Of a stretch of 64,000 nt of DNA, positions 17,648 to 26,355 are shown in pieces. The notes beneath the pieces were generated by a model. It made no database searches, had not been told where the DNA came from, and saw only the letters and a list, made by a program, of their open reading frames with translations. Position 1 is the first letter of the stretch. Every line of letters begins with the position of its first letter. The position numbers and the translations under genes were made by a program. Source of the stretch: Siminovitchia sediminis (GTDB lineage: Bacteria; Bacillota; Bacilli; Bacillales; Bacillaceae_C); assembly GCF_042680885.1 (NCBI RefSeq), contig NZ_JBHUEO010000012.1:49171-113170 (forward strand), read 5' to 3'.

Positions 17648-17872
17648 TTACAGCTTTAGTTCACCCATGCGCAAAAGTTCGACAACAGCTTGAGAACGCC
17701 CCTTGACACCAAGCTTTTGCATGGCATTGGATATATGATTGCGAACCGTTTTTTCGCTGATGAACAGTTCGTTCGCGATTTCCTTGGTTGTTTTATCCTG
17801 AACTAACAGCTCAAATACTTCTTTTTCTCTTTTCGTGAGCAGCGGTTTATGAGTGAATTCGTTCTCCTTCAA
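17648..17872 (-). CDS. gerE: Spore germination/late mother-cell regulator GerE (LuxR-type HTH)
   Basis: A 74-residue stand-alone LuxR/FixJ-type DNA-binding domain, the same length as B. subtilis GerE and nearly identical to it (LLTKREKEVFELLVQDKTTK, ELFISEKTVRNHISNAMQKL). It acts in the mother cell with SigK to tune coat gene expression. The start is TTG with AAGGAGGG 8 nt upstream. A gene for a 67-residue membrane protein and the ysmA pseudogene lie upstream. In B. subtilis racE follows gerE; here the conserved order ends and the accessory island begins. Confidence 0.97.
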   Translation of the reverse strand: MKENEFTHKPLLTKREKEVFELLVQDKTTKEIANELFISEKTVRNHISNAMQKLGVKGRSQAVVELLRMGELKL

Positions 17873-18115
17873 TTATTGTAACCCTCCTTGCCTTCGCCAG
17901 CTTCAACCGTGGGGATGGGTATTCACTTTGTCATCACCATCATATGTGAATGAAATAATGGGAGTGACATGAGAAGGCGGGGAAAAAGATAAATAGGCAT
18001 CATTTTATTAAATTCTTCTCTCATGGGACAATCCGCATCATGTAAGCCAGGTTTTCGTTAAATGTACGTCATCATTCCAACATGGCCCAGCCCATATATA
18101 TCCACTCAAACAGGC

Positions 18116-18319
18116 TTATTTTTTATCATGCTTCTCTTCTTTTTCGGAATCATCTCCGAAAAGAAAATAAGAAATGATTCCGGAAAAAATCGCAGCACCG
18201 ATTGCAATATAAGTACGGGTCGGGGATTCGATATCCGTGTAGTTCCTATTTAGCCACCAGGCCGACATTACATATACGATGACTGCTATGGGTAAAGGGT
18301 AAAGTAAAAGTCTTTTCAC
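18116..18319 (-). CDS. Small two-helix membrane protein, unknown function
   Basis: A 67-residue protein with two predicted membrane helices (PLPIAVIVYVMSAWWL at residues 8-23 and AIGAAIFSGIISYFLFG at 39-55) and a charged C-terminal tail (DDSEKEEKHDKK). The start is GTG with AAAAGGAAG 7 nt upstream. It lies 15 nt downstream of the ysmA pseudogene. I do not recognise a family. Its gene position between ysmA and gerE suggests, weakly, co-transcription with the sdh-distal genes. Confidence 0.65.
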   Translation of the reverse strand: MKRLLLYPLPIAVIVYVMSAWWLNRNYTDIESPTRTYIAIGAAIFSGIISYFLFGDDSEKEEKHDKK

Positions 18320-18334
18320 CGTTCAACTTCCTTT

Positions 18335-18803
18335 TTATAAATTTTCATCAGACAAGTGGGTTAACAATATGTTCCTGCCTTCTTCCGTCCAGGGGACGCT
18401 TTTTCCGGATGATTTGGACACCTGTACGATGGCCCCCCTGCCTGTAAAGCAAATGGAGCCGTCCTCCCTGACTTCCATATAGTGCAAATCAACAGAAGAA
18501 TTTCCTATCCTGCTGACCTTAACATAAATCTTCAGCAATTCATCAAAATAAACCTGTGACCAATAGTCGCATTGTATATCCGCTGCAACTGGAATCATGC
18601 CGTACTCACCTGAAAGCCACCTTTCCATGAGCCCTATCTTTTTTTAGAAAATAGGTACGTGCCTGTTCAAATTAAACAATGGGGACTGTATTATTCAAAT
18701 GGCCGAACATGTCAGTTTCCGAAAAACGTGCTTTGACTTTGCTATAAAAAGAAAATTCACGTTTTCATTTTTCCACATCATCCATATAGGATATACGCGG
18801 CAT
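18335..18803 (-). pseudogene. ysmA: Hotdog-fold acyl-CoA thioesterase YsmA, inactivated
   Basis: The order sdhCAB-ysmA-gerE is that of B. subtilis. A start ATG at 18803 has AGGAGAGGAG upstream. The frame meets TGA at 18767 (codon 13), continues as FSFYSKVKARFSETDMFGHL, which holds the conserved hotdog motif, and meets TAA at 18674 (codon 44, where a Tyr codon is expected). It then shifts by one base in a run of seven A at about 18643. From there the 97-codon tail, from MERWLSGEYGMIPVAADIQ to the end, is intact. Two stops and a homopolymer frameshift indicate a pseudogene unless the assembly is faulty. The intact tail alone lacks the Asp of the catalytic motif. Confidence 0.87.
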
Positions 18804-18821
18804 CGCCAATCTCCTCTCCTA

Positions 18822-18860
18822 AAAAAACAGCAGCTGTCACGTTTGGACAGCTGCTGTTTT
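18822..18860 (-). terminator. Terminator downstream of sdhB
   Basis: On the minus strand, CAGCAGCTGTC pairs with GACAGCTGCTG around CAAACGT and is followed by seven T. It lies between sdhB and the ysmA start. Confidence 0.85.
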
Positions 18861-18884
18861 GGATGCGAACCATAAAGGGCAGGG

Positions 18885-19658
18885 TTACTGATTATCCACC
18901 ATATGGTCGCTGCCGAAAAATTTCTTAAACATATGAACGTTTGTCGCACGGTTCATGGCGGCAATCGAAGTTGTCAGCGGAATGCCTTTCGGACAAACCT
19001 GTACGCAGTTTTGGGAGTTTCCGCATCCTGCAATTCCTCCGTCATCCATAAGTGCTTCCAGACGCTCGTCTTTATTCATGGCCCCCGTTGGGTGCGCATT
19101 GTAGAGACGTGGCAATGAAAGGAGAGCAGGCCCCATAAAGTCTGATTTACTGTTTACGTTCGGGCAGGCTTCCAAACATACTCCGCAAGTCATACATTTA
19201 GATAGTTCATATGCCCATTGGCGTCTTCTTTCCGGCATCCGAGGACCCGGTCCCAGATCATACGTTCCGTCAATTGGAATCCATGCTTTAATTCGCTTCA
19301 AGGAATCGAACATTCTGCTTCTGTCGATGACCAAGTCACGGACTACAGGGAATGTGTCCATTGGCTGCAAACGGATAGGCTGCTCCAGTTTATCAACCAA
19401 AGCTGTACAGGATTGACGCGGAGTTCCGTTTATTTTCATGGAACATGCTCCGCAAACTTCTTCCAGACAGTTCATATCCCATGCAACCGGTGATGTTTTT
19501 TCCCCTTTGGCATTGACCGGATTACGCCGGATTTCCATCAGAGCTGAAATGACGTTCATATTTGGACGATATTCCAGTTCAAACTCTTCCTCATAAGGCT
19601 GGGAATCAGGATGATCTTGTCGGGTAATAATAAATTTGACAGTTTTCTTTTCGCCCAT
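18885..19658 (-). CDS. sdhB: Succinate dehydrogenase iron-sulfur subunit
   Basis: The 257-residue electron-transfer subunit of complex II, passing electrons from SdhA flavin to menaquinone at SdhC. Three cluster motifs are readable: CLEEVCGACSMKINGTPRQSC for 2Fe-2S (C-x4-C-x2-C-x11-C), CMTCGVCLEACPN for 4Fe-4S, and CGNSQNCVQVCPKGIP for 3Fe-4S. It starts 2 nt after sdhA, and its ribosome site GAGGAGAAC lies within the sdhA end. The tail FKKFFGSDHMVDNQ is normal. It is the last gene of sdhCAB. Confidence 0.98.
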   Translation of the reverse strand: MGEKKTVKFIITRQDHPDSQPYEEEFELEYRPNMNVISALMEIRRNPVNAKGEKTSPVAWDMNCLEEVCGACSMKINGTPRQSCTALVDKLEQPIRLQPMDTFPVVRDLVIDRSRMFDSLKRIKAWIPIDGTYDLGPGPRMPERRRQWAYELSKCMTCGVCLEACPNVNSKSDFMGPALLSLPRLYNAHPTGAMNKDERLEALMDDGGIAGCGNSQNCVQVCPKGIPLTTSIAAMNRATNVHMFKKFFGSDHMVDNQ

Positions 19659-19660
19659 CC

Positions 19661-21421
19661 TTAGTTCTCCTCTTTCTTTTTAGTATAGTCCCTTTTACGC
19701 GGCTTGATTAAGGAAACATCCACATCCTCGTAGCTGAATTCCGGCTGGTTTTTCGAAGCATTAAAGTCGGCCATTGTTGTCTTGAGCCACTCTTCATCAT
19801 TACGGTCAGGGAATTCAGGTTTGTAGTGAGCACCGCGGCTTTCATTACGGTTCAAAGCACCGATGGTGATCACACGGGCAAGCTGCATCATGTTCCACAA
19901 TTGTCTTGTAAACATCGCACCCTGATTGCTCCAGCTGGATGTATCATTAATGTTGATATTCTTCCAGCGCTCCATCAGTTCAAGGATCTTATCGTCCGTT
20001 GCCTGCAGGTTTTTATTTTCACGAACAACCGTCACGTTGTTGGTCATCCATTCGCCAAGCTCTTTGTGGAGGACATACGCATTTTCAGTTCCGTCCAAGG
20101 ATGTAATATCCGCCCATTTTTCTTCTTCTTTTTTAACAGCTCCATCAAATAAGGAAGACGGTAAATCTTCTGCACTATTTTGAAGGCCGCTGACATATTT
20201 AACTGCTTCAGGACCTGCAACCATACCGCCGTAAATCGCTGAAAGCAGTGAATTGGCTCCAAGACGGTTCGCACCGTGTTGTGAGTAATCGCATTCCCCT
20301 GCTGCAAACAATCCTTTGATGTTTGTATGCTGTTCATAATCAACCCACAAGCCGCCCATGGAGTAGTGAACTGCAGGGAAGATTTTCATTGGAACTTTAC
20401 GAGGGTCGTCCCCGGTAAACTTCTCATAGATTTCAATAATCCCGCCAAGTTTAATGTCCAGTTCCTTCGGATCTTTATGTGAAAGATCCAGATATACCAT
20501 GTTTTCTCCATTAATACCAAGTTTCAAGTCAACGCAGACATGGAAAATTTCCCGTGTGGCAATGTCACGCGGTACAAGGTTTCCGTATGCAGGATATTTC
20601 TCTTCTAGGAAATACCATGGCTTTCCGTCTTTATAAGTCCAAACGCGGCCGCCTTCCCCACGGGCAGACTCACTCATTAATCGGAGTTTGTCATCCCCTG
20701 GAATCGCAGTCGGGTGAATTTGGATGAATTCCCCATTCGCATATGTTGCACCCTGCTGGTAAACAATGGATGCTGCTGACCCAGTATTGATCACAGAGTT
20801 TGTTGATTTACCGAAAATAATTCCCGGTCCTCCAGTTGCCATAATCACCGCATCTGCCGGGAATGATTGAATTTCCATCGTGTTCAGGTTTTGTGCAACG
20901 ATACCTCTGCAAACACCGTTGTCATCCTGGACAATGCCAAGGAAATCCCATCCTTCATACTTTGTAACAAGTCCTGCCACTTCATGCCGGCGGACCTGCT
21001 CATCTAAAGCATACAGAAGCTGCTGCCCTGTTGTAGCACCCGCAAATGCTGTACGATGGTGCTGAGTTCCTCCAAAACGGCGGAAATCAAGCAAACCTTC
21101 AGGAGTCCTGTTGAACATGACACCCATTCTGTCCAGAAGATTAATAATCCCCGGAGCTGCTTCACACATTGCTTTAACAGGAGGCTGGTTGGCGAGAAAG
21201 TCTCCGCCATATACTGTATCGTCAAAGTGAATCCAAGGCGAGTCGCCTTCACCTTTTGTATTAACCGCACCGTTGATTCCGCCCTGCGCACATACAGAGT
21301 GGGATCTCTTAACGGGTACAAGTGAGAAAAGATCAACCGAATGTCCTTGTTCTGCAATTTTGATAGTTGACATCAGCCCGGCTAAGCCGCCGCCGACGAC
21401 AATAATTTTGCCCTTGCTCAT
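19661..21421 (-). CDS. sdhA: Succinate dehydrogenase flavoprotein subunit
   Basis: A 586-residue flavoprotein oxidising succinate to fumarate. It has the Rossmann start GKIIVVGGGLAGLMSTIKIA, the covalent-FAD histidine His41 in KRSHSVCAQGG, and the substrate-site blocks QIHPTAIPGDD, SESARGEGGRVW and HYSMGGLWVDYEQ. Length equals B. subtilis SdhA. The start ATG has AAAGGAGTG upstream. It lies between sdhC and sdhB with tight spacing. Confidence 0.99.
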   Translation of the reverse strand: MSKGKIIVVGGGLAGLMSTIKIAEQGHSVDLFSLVPVKRSHSVCAQGGINGAVNTKGEGDSPWIHFDDTVYGGDFLANQPPVKAMCEAAPGIINLLDRMGVMFNRTPEGLLDFRRFGGTQHHRTAFAGATTGQQLLYALDEQVRRHEVAGLVTKYEGWDFLGIVQDDNGVCRGIVAQNLNTMEIQSFPADAVIMATGGPGIIFGKSTNSVINTGSAASIVYQQGATYANGEFIQIHPTAIPGDDKLRLMSESARGEGGRVWTYKDGKPWYFLEEKYPAYGNLVPRDIATREIFHVCVDLKLGINGENMVYLDLSHKDPKELDIKLGGIIEIYEKFTGDDPRKVPMKIFPAVHYSMGGLWVDYEQHTNIKGLFAAGECDYSQHGANRLGANSLLSAIYGGMVAGPEAVKYVSGLQNSAEDLPSSLFDGAVKKEEEKWADITSLDGTENAYVLHKELGEWMTNNVTVVRENKNLQATDDKILELMERWKNININDTSSWSNQGAMFTRQLWNMMQLARVITIGALNRNESRGAHYKPEFPDRNDEEWLKTTMADFNASKNQPEFSYEDVDVSLIKPRKRDYTKKKEEN

Positions 21422-21490
21422 CGTGAAGTTTACACTCCTTTTCTACTCCAAATTGTATCGTTTATTCGCTACAAAGTCACTTTATGCTTA

Positions 21491-22117
21491 TCAGAAGAAC
21501 CAATGTGGATAGGCAAAAGCAAGAGCAGCGCGAATACCGACAATAGAAATTAAGACGAAGAAAATTCCCATCACCCATGAAGAAATACGCTGGGATGTAG
21601 GTGTTTGAGTAATTCCCCATCTGACAAGAAAGTTCCATAGTCCGTTTGCCAAGTGGAATGTGGCAGATAAAACACCAATAATATAAATGATCAGCATGAT
21701 CGGATTGGATAATATGTCCGCCATCATATCAAAATTCACTTCGGCTCCCAATGCCTTTTGGATCCTTGTCTCCCACACATGCCACGCAATGAAAAACAAT
21801 AGTATAATTCCGGAAATGCGTTGCAAAGTGAACATCCAATTTCGGAAATAACTCAATCTTACAGCGTTGTTATTTGCAGTGAATGCAATGTAGATTCCAA
21901 GAATCGCATGGAATACCAAAGGTATGTAGATCACTACAAATTCCAAAATAATTACAAACGGTAAACCACCTACAAATCCTGCCGCATTGTTAAATGCTTC
22001 TTCACCCATTGTAGCAAAGTGGTTAATGAATAAATGCTGCACCAGGAAAACCCCTACTGGTATGACACCCAGCAATGAATGCAGCCTGCGCCAATAAAAC
22101 TCATTTTTTACTGCCAC
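21491..22117 (-). CDS. sdhC: Succinate dehydrogenase cytochrome b558 membrane subunit
   Basis: A 208-residue membrane anchor with five helices and histidines for two b hemes (FYWRRLHSLLGVIPVG, QHLFINHFATM, PLVFHAILGIYIAF, FIAWHVWETRIQ, TFHLANGLWNF). This is the Bacillus one-subunit type that reduces menaquinone. The start is GTG with GAGGGGGG 8 nt upstream. Its promoter is at 22218-22246, which leaves a leader of about 95 nt, long enough for post-transcriptional control as known for B. subtilis sdh (FsrA); such a site was not identified here. Confidence 0.97.
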   Translation of the reverse strand: MAVKNEFYWRRLHSLLGVIPVGVFLVQHLFINHFATMGEEAFNNAAGFVGGLPFVIILEFVVIYIPLVFHAILGIYIAFTANNNAVRLSYFRNWMFTLQRISGIILLFFIAWHVWETRIQKALGAEVNFDMMADILSNPIMLIIYIIGVLSATFHLANGLWNFLVRWGITQTPTSQRISSWVMGIFFVLISIVGIRAALAFAYPHWFF

Positions 22118-22217
22118 GTTTTACCCCCCTCAGTAGTTAAATAAGCGTCTGCTCAGATTTGTCCGATGGGCTTGTCGAACATGATAATTGTTTGTCACGA
22201 CATTGTAACCATATTTC

Positions 22218-22246
22218 ATTCTACCCCCGTCGACATGCCTCGTCAA
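22218..22246 (-). promoter_or_regulatory. SigA promoter of sdhCAB
   Basis: TTGACG, 17-nt spacer, TAGAAT on the minus strand, giving a predicted start about 22211. Confidence 0.8.
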
Positions 22247-22331
22247 GACAGGCGATTTCTTATTTATGCTGAACTGAATAATTCATCCAATTCATAATAG
22301 AAATCTTTACCAATTAACCCTTAATTTCGTT

Positions 22332-22337
22332 TATAAT
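22332..22337 (+). promoter_or_regulatory. -10 element of yslB
   Basis: A perfect TATAAT; the -35 is weak (TTTACC at 22306). The predicted start near 22344 rules out the TTG at 22347 as the yslB start and supports GTG 22368. Confidence 0.5.
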
Positions 22338-22367
22338 ATACTCATATTGAAAGCGAGGAAAAGAACA

Positions 22368-22811
22368 GTGAAATCTCTACCAAAAGATAACCAGCCATCC
22401 ATAAAAGCCGAAGAACACTCAACAGTTCCCGTCTTCGCGTATGAACTTCTTAGGGATGTCCTCATACCTGAACTCCTCGGCAGTGACACACCTGAAATCT
22501 CTTATTGGGCAGGGAAATACATTGCACGCCGGTTTCCGCTTCTTTCCATAGATGAAGCCGCTGAATTCTTCAAAGAAGCCGGCTGGGGCCACCTGTATAT
22601 TGTACGTGAAAAGAAAAATGAATTTCTTTTGGAGTTGAGCGGCGACATCATTGAACGACGCCTTACCATGGCCTCGGAACCATGCTTTCGTCTTGAAGCA
22701 GGCTTCCTGGCCGAGCAAGTTCAAAGCATGAAAGAAGCAGCTGCAGAAACATTTGAAGAAATCCATAAAAAAGAACTAAAGGTATTATTCCGTATCCAGT
22801 GGGATGCCTAA
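22368..22811 (+). CDS. yslB: YslB family protein (heme/4-vinyl-reductase-like fold)
   Basis: About 147 residues, conserved in Bacillus between lysC and sdhC. It contains AYELLRDVLIPELLGSDTPE and ISYWAGKYIARRFP, then EAAEFFKEAGWGHL, a pattern of the DUF2507/YslB family related to small-ligand-binding 4-vinyl-reductase domains. Function is unknown. I use GTG 22368 with GAGGAAAAG upstream rather than the TTG at 22347, which would sit at the transcription start. It is the only plus-strand gene in this block and is divergent from sdhCAB and convergent to lysC. Confidence 0.88.
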   Translation: MKSLPKDNQPSIKAEEHSTVPVFAYELLRDVLIPELLGSDTPEISYWAGKYIARRFPLLSIDEAAEFFKEAGWGHLYIVREKKNEFLLELSGDIIERRLTMASEPCFRLEAGFLAEQVQSMKEAAAETFEEIHKKELKVLFRIQWDA

Positions 22812-22850
22812 GCTTCCCGGCAACATCATTTCCCCCTGTTTCTCCATAAG

Positions 22851-22886
22851 CAGAGCCTGCTCCTTTTTTCAGAGCAGGCTTTTTGC
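22851..22886. terminator. Bidirectional terminator between yslB and lysC
   Basis: AGCCTGCTC / GAGCAGGCT stem with T5 on the plus side and A-rich context on the other, placed between two convergent stops. Confidence 0.85.
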
Positions 22887-23384
22887 TTACTTAGCAGCCG
22901 TATCCTCAAGAGCGCCCAATTCGAAAGCATCGTGCAAATATTGGGCCGCTGGTTTCATTTGTTTAGAATCCACAAGTACGGATACTTTAATTTCAGAAGT
23001 GCTGACCATTTTGGACTGAATTCCGTTTTCAGCCAGAACTTCAAACATTTTGGCTGCTACCCCCGGGTTGGATACCATGCCCGATCCGACAATGGACACT
23101 TTGGAGAGGCCTGTCTCACACTCAATATGGTCGAAGCCAATGGCGTCTTTTTTCCTTTCCAGTACATCAATTGCTTCCTGACGGTCTTTATCTTTAATGG
23201 AAAAAGATAGATTTGTCTGGCTGTCGGTTTGGCTCTGGATAATGATATCCACATCGATCTGATTTTCAGCCAATGTTGAAAAGACTGACGGGAGACCGGT
23301 AATTTCACTTTTCAATCCAAAAATTGTCATTCTTGTGATATCATCTTCAAATGCGACACCGCGCACAATTAAATTCTTTTCCAT
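22887..23384 (-). CDS. Aspartokinase II beta subunit (internal in-frame start of lysC)
   Basis: ATG 23384 encodes Met246 of LysC and is preceded by GAGGAGGAAG 5 nt upstream, a full ribosome site inside the gene. The product of 165 residues would be the two ACT domains, matching the known alpha2-beta2 composition of the B. subtilis enzyme. Read here as an alternative product, not a separate gene. Confidence 0.75.
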   Translation of the reverse strand: MEKNLIVRGVAFEDDITRMTIFGLKSEITGLPSVFSTLAENQIDVDIIIQSQTDSQTNLSFSIKDKDRQEAIDVLERKKDAIGFDHIECETGLSKVSIVGSGMVSNPGVAAKMFEVLAENGIQSKMVSTSEIKVSVLVDSKQMKPAAQYLHDAFELGALEDTAAK

Positions 23385-24119
23385 AGTTGCTTCCTCCTCA
23401 ATGACTGTACCTTCTTCATTTACCGTGCTTGATCTGACTTCAAGGGGTACCGAATGGTTTTTTGCAAATTCAACTGCACGCGGATGCAGTACGCCGGCCC
23501 CCAGATTGGCAAGTTCCAGCATCTCATCGTACGAGATGGCCGATAGCTTGCGGGCTTTCGGAACATAGCGCGGATCAGACGTAAATACACCTGTAACGTC
23601 TGTACAGATAGAGCAACGCTCTGCTTTTAAGGCTGCTGCCAGCGCGACAGCCGTTGTATCGGAACCGCCTCTGCCCAGTGTTGTGATCTCACCGTCTTCT
23701 GTTACACCTTGGAAGCCCGCTGCTACAATAATTTTTCCATCATTTAAAATTTCTTCCAAATGATCCGTTTTTACATCTACAATTCTTGCATTGCTGTGGA
23801 CTTTCTCTGTAATAATTCCTGCCTGCCAGCCTGTTAAGGAAACAGCCTGCTCACCCATTTCAGTTAATGCCATGGTCAGCAGGGCAATGGACACTTGTTC
23901 ACCTGTTGCCAAAAGCATGTCCATTTCCCGCTTTGCCGGGTGATCAGTAATTTCTCCGGCAAGCGTCAGCAGCTGGTCGGTTGTTTTCCCCATGGCTGAA
24001 ACAACTACCACTACATTTTTTCCGCTTTGTTTTTCTGCGATAATTCTTCTGGCGGCATTTTTAATTTTATCCGTTGTACTTAAAGACGATCCACCAAACT
24101 TGATGACTACAGTACCCAT
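22887..24119 (-). CDS. lysC: Lysine-sensitive aspartokinase II
   Basis: A 410-residue aspartate kinase, first enzyme of the lysine/diaminopimelate/methionine/threonine pathway. The N-terminal kinase motif KFGGSS is at 7-12, GRGGSDTTAVALA is near 150-162, and two ACT domains follow (MTIFGLKSEITGLPSVFSTL; VSIVGSGMVSNPGVAAKMFE). As in B. subtilis, a second in-frame start is visible at Met246 (23384), behind its own GAGGAGGAAG, which should give the beta subunit. Expression is governed by the lysine riboswitch upstream (24144-24390). Confidence 0.97.
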   Translation of the reverse strand: MGTVVIKFGGSSLSTTDKIKNAARRIIAEKQSGKNVVVVVSAMGKTTDQLLTLAGEITDHPAKREMDMLLATGEQVSIALLTMALTEMGEQAVSLTGWQAGIITEKVHSNARIVDVKTDHLEEILNDGKIIVAAGFQGVTEDGEITTLGRGGSDTTAVALAAALKAERCSICTDVTGVFTSDPRYVPKARKLSAISYDEMLELANLGAGVLHPRAVEFAKNHSVPLEVRSSTVNEEGTVIEEEATMEKNLIVRGVAFEDDITRMTIFGLKSEITGLPSVFSTLAENQIDVDIIIQSQTDSQTNLSFSIKDKDRQEAIDVLERKKDAIGFDHIECETGLSKVSIVGSGMVSNPGVAAKMFEVLAENGIQSKMVSTSEIKVSVLVDSKQMKPAAQYLHDAFELGALEDTAAK

Positions 24120-24143
24120 AATCTACCTTCTTTCTGTCATAAT

Positions 24144-24390
24144 AAAAAAAGCAATGAGAGCTTTCCCCTCATTGCTTGTGAGTCACGATTTTTCATGTGA
24201 AAATGTCACAACATGGGATAGCTCACCAGTATGAAAAGTATCATACTGACAGTCCTGTATTTATTCAATCACAGAACCAGCAAAAATAACCATGGGATCA
24301 TTTTCACTTCGGCAATCCTTCCCTTTCATAACCCTTCATCAAAGCCCACGCTTCTCCGAATTACTACTCTTTAAGGTTTGCGCCTCTATC
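24144..24390 (-). promoter_or_regulatory. Lysine riboswitch (L box) with terminator
   Basis: Aptamer 24217-24390: the P1 strands GATAG and CTATC close a region with AGAGGCGCAAACCTTAAAG, the loop-E/turn segment GGAGAAGCGTGG, GGGAAGGATTGCCGAAG, and GAATAAATACAGGACTGTCA, all in L-box order. The expression platform is a strong terminator AAGCAATGAGGGGAAAGCTC... ending in seven T at 24144-24176. Lysine binding should stop transcription before lysC. Confidence 0.93.
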
Positions 24391-24410
24391 AACTTGTTCA
24401 ATTGCGTTTC

Positions 24411-24439
24411 ATTATAGCATGGAGTTTTACACGATTCAA
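24411..24439 (-). promoter_or_regulatory. SigA promoter of the lysC transcript
   Basis: TTGAAT, 17-nt spacer, TATAAT, with start about 24404, just before the riboswitch. The -35 box directly abuts the uvrC stop codon at 24440. Confidence 0.8.
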
Positions 24440-26212
24440 CTACTCTTTTAACTTTTCTTTTAAACTTTTGGCCACCGGCTCTGGTATACCCAGTTCGGTA
24501 ATGTCCTCCATTTCCGCTTCTTTCATCTTTTTCAGCGACCCAAAATGCTTTAAAAGGCGCTGTTTCCTGGCGGGTCCTATTCCCGGAACATCATCCAAAA
24601 TAGACTGGAAGGCTGTTTTACCCCTAAGCTGGCGATGGAAAGAGATCGCAAACCGGTGAACTTCATCCTGGATTCTTTGCATCAGGTAAAACTCATGGCT
24701 GTTTCTGGGAAGCTGCACTGCTTTCAATGGATCACCGTACAGCAGCTGGGACGTCTTATGCTTTTCATCTTTTGCCAATCCTGCTACCGGAATGTCGAGG
24801 CCGAGCTCATTTTCCAAAATATCCTTTGCTGCTTCTGCCTGGCCTTTCCCCCCGTCAATCACAATCAGATCCGGCAGCGGCAACCCGTCTTTGAGCACGC
24901 GTGAATATCTTCTGCGTACCACCTCTCTCATGGACTCGTAATCATCAGGACCTTCCACCGTTTTAATTTTATATTTTCGGTATTCTTTTTTATCCGGTTT
25001 CCCGTTAATAAATACAACCATAGCAGATACCGGATTGGCTCCCTGAATGTTGGAGTTGTCAAAAGCCTCAATCCGGTATGGTGTATAAATACCCATGGCT
25101 TTTCCAAGTTTCTCCACTGCTTTGATGGTACGTTCTTCATCACGTTCAATCAAAGCAAATTTATCATGCAGGGAAACTCTCGCGTTTTTTTCGGCCAGTA
25201 AAACGAGATCCTTCTTCTGCCCGCGTTTTGGAATAAGGATTTTTGTTTTGACAAGCTCTTCGGCCATATGAGCGTCAACTGATTCAGGCAGAAGAATTTC
25301 TTTAGGTACAAAATGCTGGGGCTGCAGGTAAAACTGGCCCAAAAAAGTAAGGAATTCTTCTTCCTGCTCACCATAAACAGGGAATAACGAGACATCTCTT
25401 TCAATTAATTTGCCCTGCCTGATGAAAAAAACCTGAACACACATCCAGCCTTTATCCATTGCATAGCCGAATACATCCCGATCAATAAAATCTGAAGAGA
25501 TAATTGTTTGCTTTTCCATGGTCATTTCGATATTAGCAATTTGATCACGGTATTCTTTCGCTCTCTCAAAGTCAAGCTGATCAGACGCCTCAATCATTTT
25601 CTCCTGCAATTCTTTTTTAATGGTTTTGTACCCTCCGTTTAAAAAGCGGGAGATTTCATCAGTGATGCCTTTATAGGTCTCGTCACTGACTGGATTGACA
25701 CATGGTGCAAGACACTGGCCAAGATGATAGTATAAACAGACTCGGTCGGGAAGGGATTGGCATTTGCGAAGCGGATACAGACGGTCCAGCAGTTTTTTCG
25801 TCTCATGTGCAGCTTGCGCATTGGGATATGGACCAAAATATTTGGCTTTATCTTTCTTTACTTTTCTTGTAATAATCAGCCTCGGGTGACGCTCATTTGT
25901 TAATTTAATATATGGATAACTCTTATCGTCTTTGAGCAGGACATTGTATTTCGGGGAATATTTTTTGATCAAGTTCATTTCTAAAATCAGGGCTTCCACA
26001 TCAGAAGAAGTCACAATATATTCAAAGTCTTCAATTTCTGACACAAGCCGCTGGGTCTTTGTATCATGCGACCCGGTAAAATAGGACCGGACACGATTTT
26101 TCAGCTTTTTCGCTTTTCCTGCATATATCACGGTCCCCTGCCTGTCTTTCATGAGGTAACACCCTGGCTGATCCGGCAGGATTTCCAGTTTATGTTTTAT
26201 CAATTGGTTCAA
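24440..26212 (-). CDS. uvrC: Excinuclease ABC subunit C
   Basis: A 590-residue dual-incision nuclease of nucleotide excision repair. The N-terminal GIY-YIG domain is PGCYLMKDRQGTVIYAGKAK (17-36). A UVR UvrB-binding segment lies near 200 (LQEKMIEASDQLDFERAKEY). The RNase H-like C-terminal nuclease has VIDGGKGQ, and tandem helix-hairpin-helix motifs end the protein (LDDVPGIGPARKQRLLKHFG; LGIPEPVAKSLKEKLKE). The start is TTG behind AGGGAGG. It lies downstream of trxA, as in B. subtilis. Confidence 0.98.
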   Translation of the reverse strand: MNQLIKHKLEILPDQPGCYLMKDRQGTVIYAGKAKKLKNRVRSYFTGSHDTKTQRLVSEIEDFEYIVTSSDVEALILEMNLIKKYSPKYNVLLKDDKSYPYIKLTNERHPRLIITRKVKKDKAKYFGPYPNAQAAHETKKLLDRLYPLRKCQSLPDRVCLYYHLGQCLAPCVNPVSDETYKGITDEISRFLNGGYKTIKKELQEKMIEASDQLDFERAKEYRDQIANIEMTMEKQTIISSDFIDRDVFGYAMDKGWMCVQVFFIRQGKLIERDVSLFPVYGEQEEEFLTFLGQFYLQPQHFVPKEILLPESVDAHMAEELVKTKILIPKRGQKKDLVLLAEKNARVSLHDKFALIERDEERTIKAVEKLGKAMGIYTPYRIEAFDNSNIQGANPVSAMVVFINGKPDKKEYRKYKIKTVEGPDDYESMREVVRRRYSRVLKDGLPLPDLIVIDGGKGQAEAAKDILENELGLDIPVAGLAKDEKHKTSQLLYGDPLKAVQLPRNSHEFYLMQRIQDEVHRFAISFHRQLRGKTAFQSILDDVPGIGPARKQRLLKHFGSLKKMKEAEMEDITELGIPEPVAKSLKEKLKE

Positions 26213-26355
26213 GGAAGGAACCTCCCTTTTGTTTCTGAGAAGATGTGGATCAGCTCCTTGCCGGTCCCTGGTTGGACAAGCACATTTTCCAGGAAGCCTG
26301 TTGTTGAGCTGTACTATTATAAGAATATCACAAAAGACCGTCTTTTTTTCCTATT

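Noticed and set aside
18116..18803. Programmed frameshift or stop readthrough in ysmA
   Set aside because: Two separate stops plus a homopolymer indel, without a slippery site and structure, fit simple decay better.
19826..21512. Several plus-strand open frames of 60-110 codons over sdhA
   Set aside because: They are antisense to a fully conserved gene, have no ribosome sites, and show no family text.
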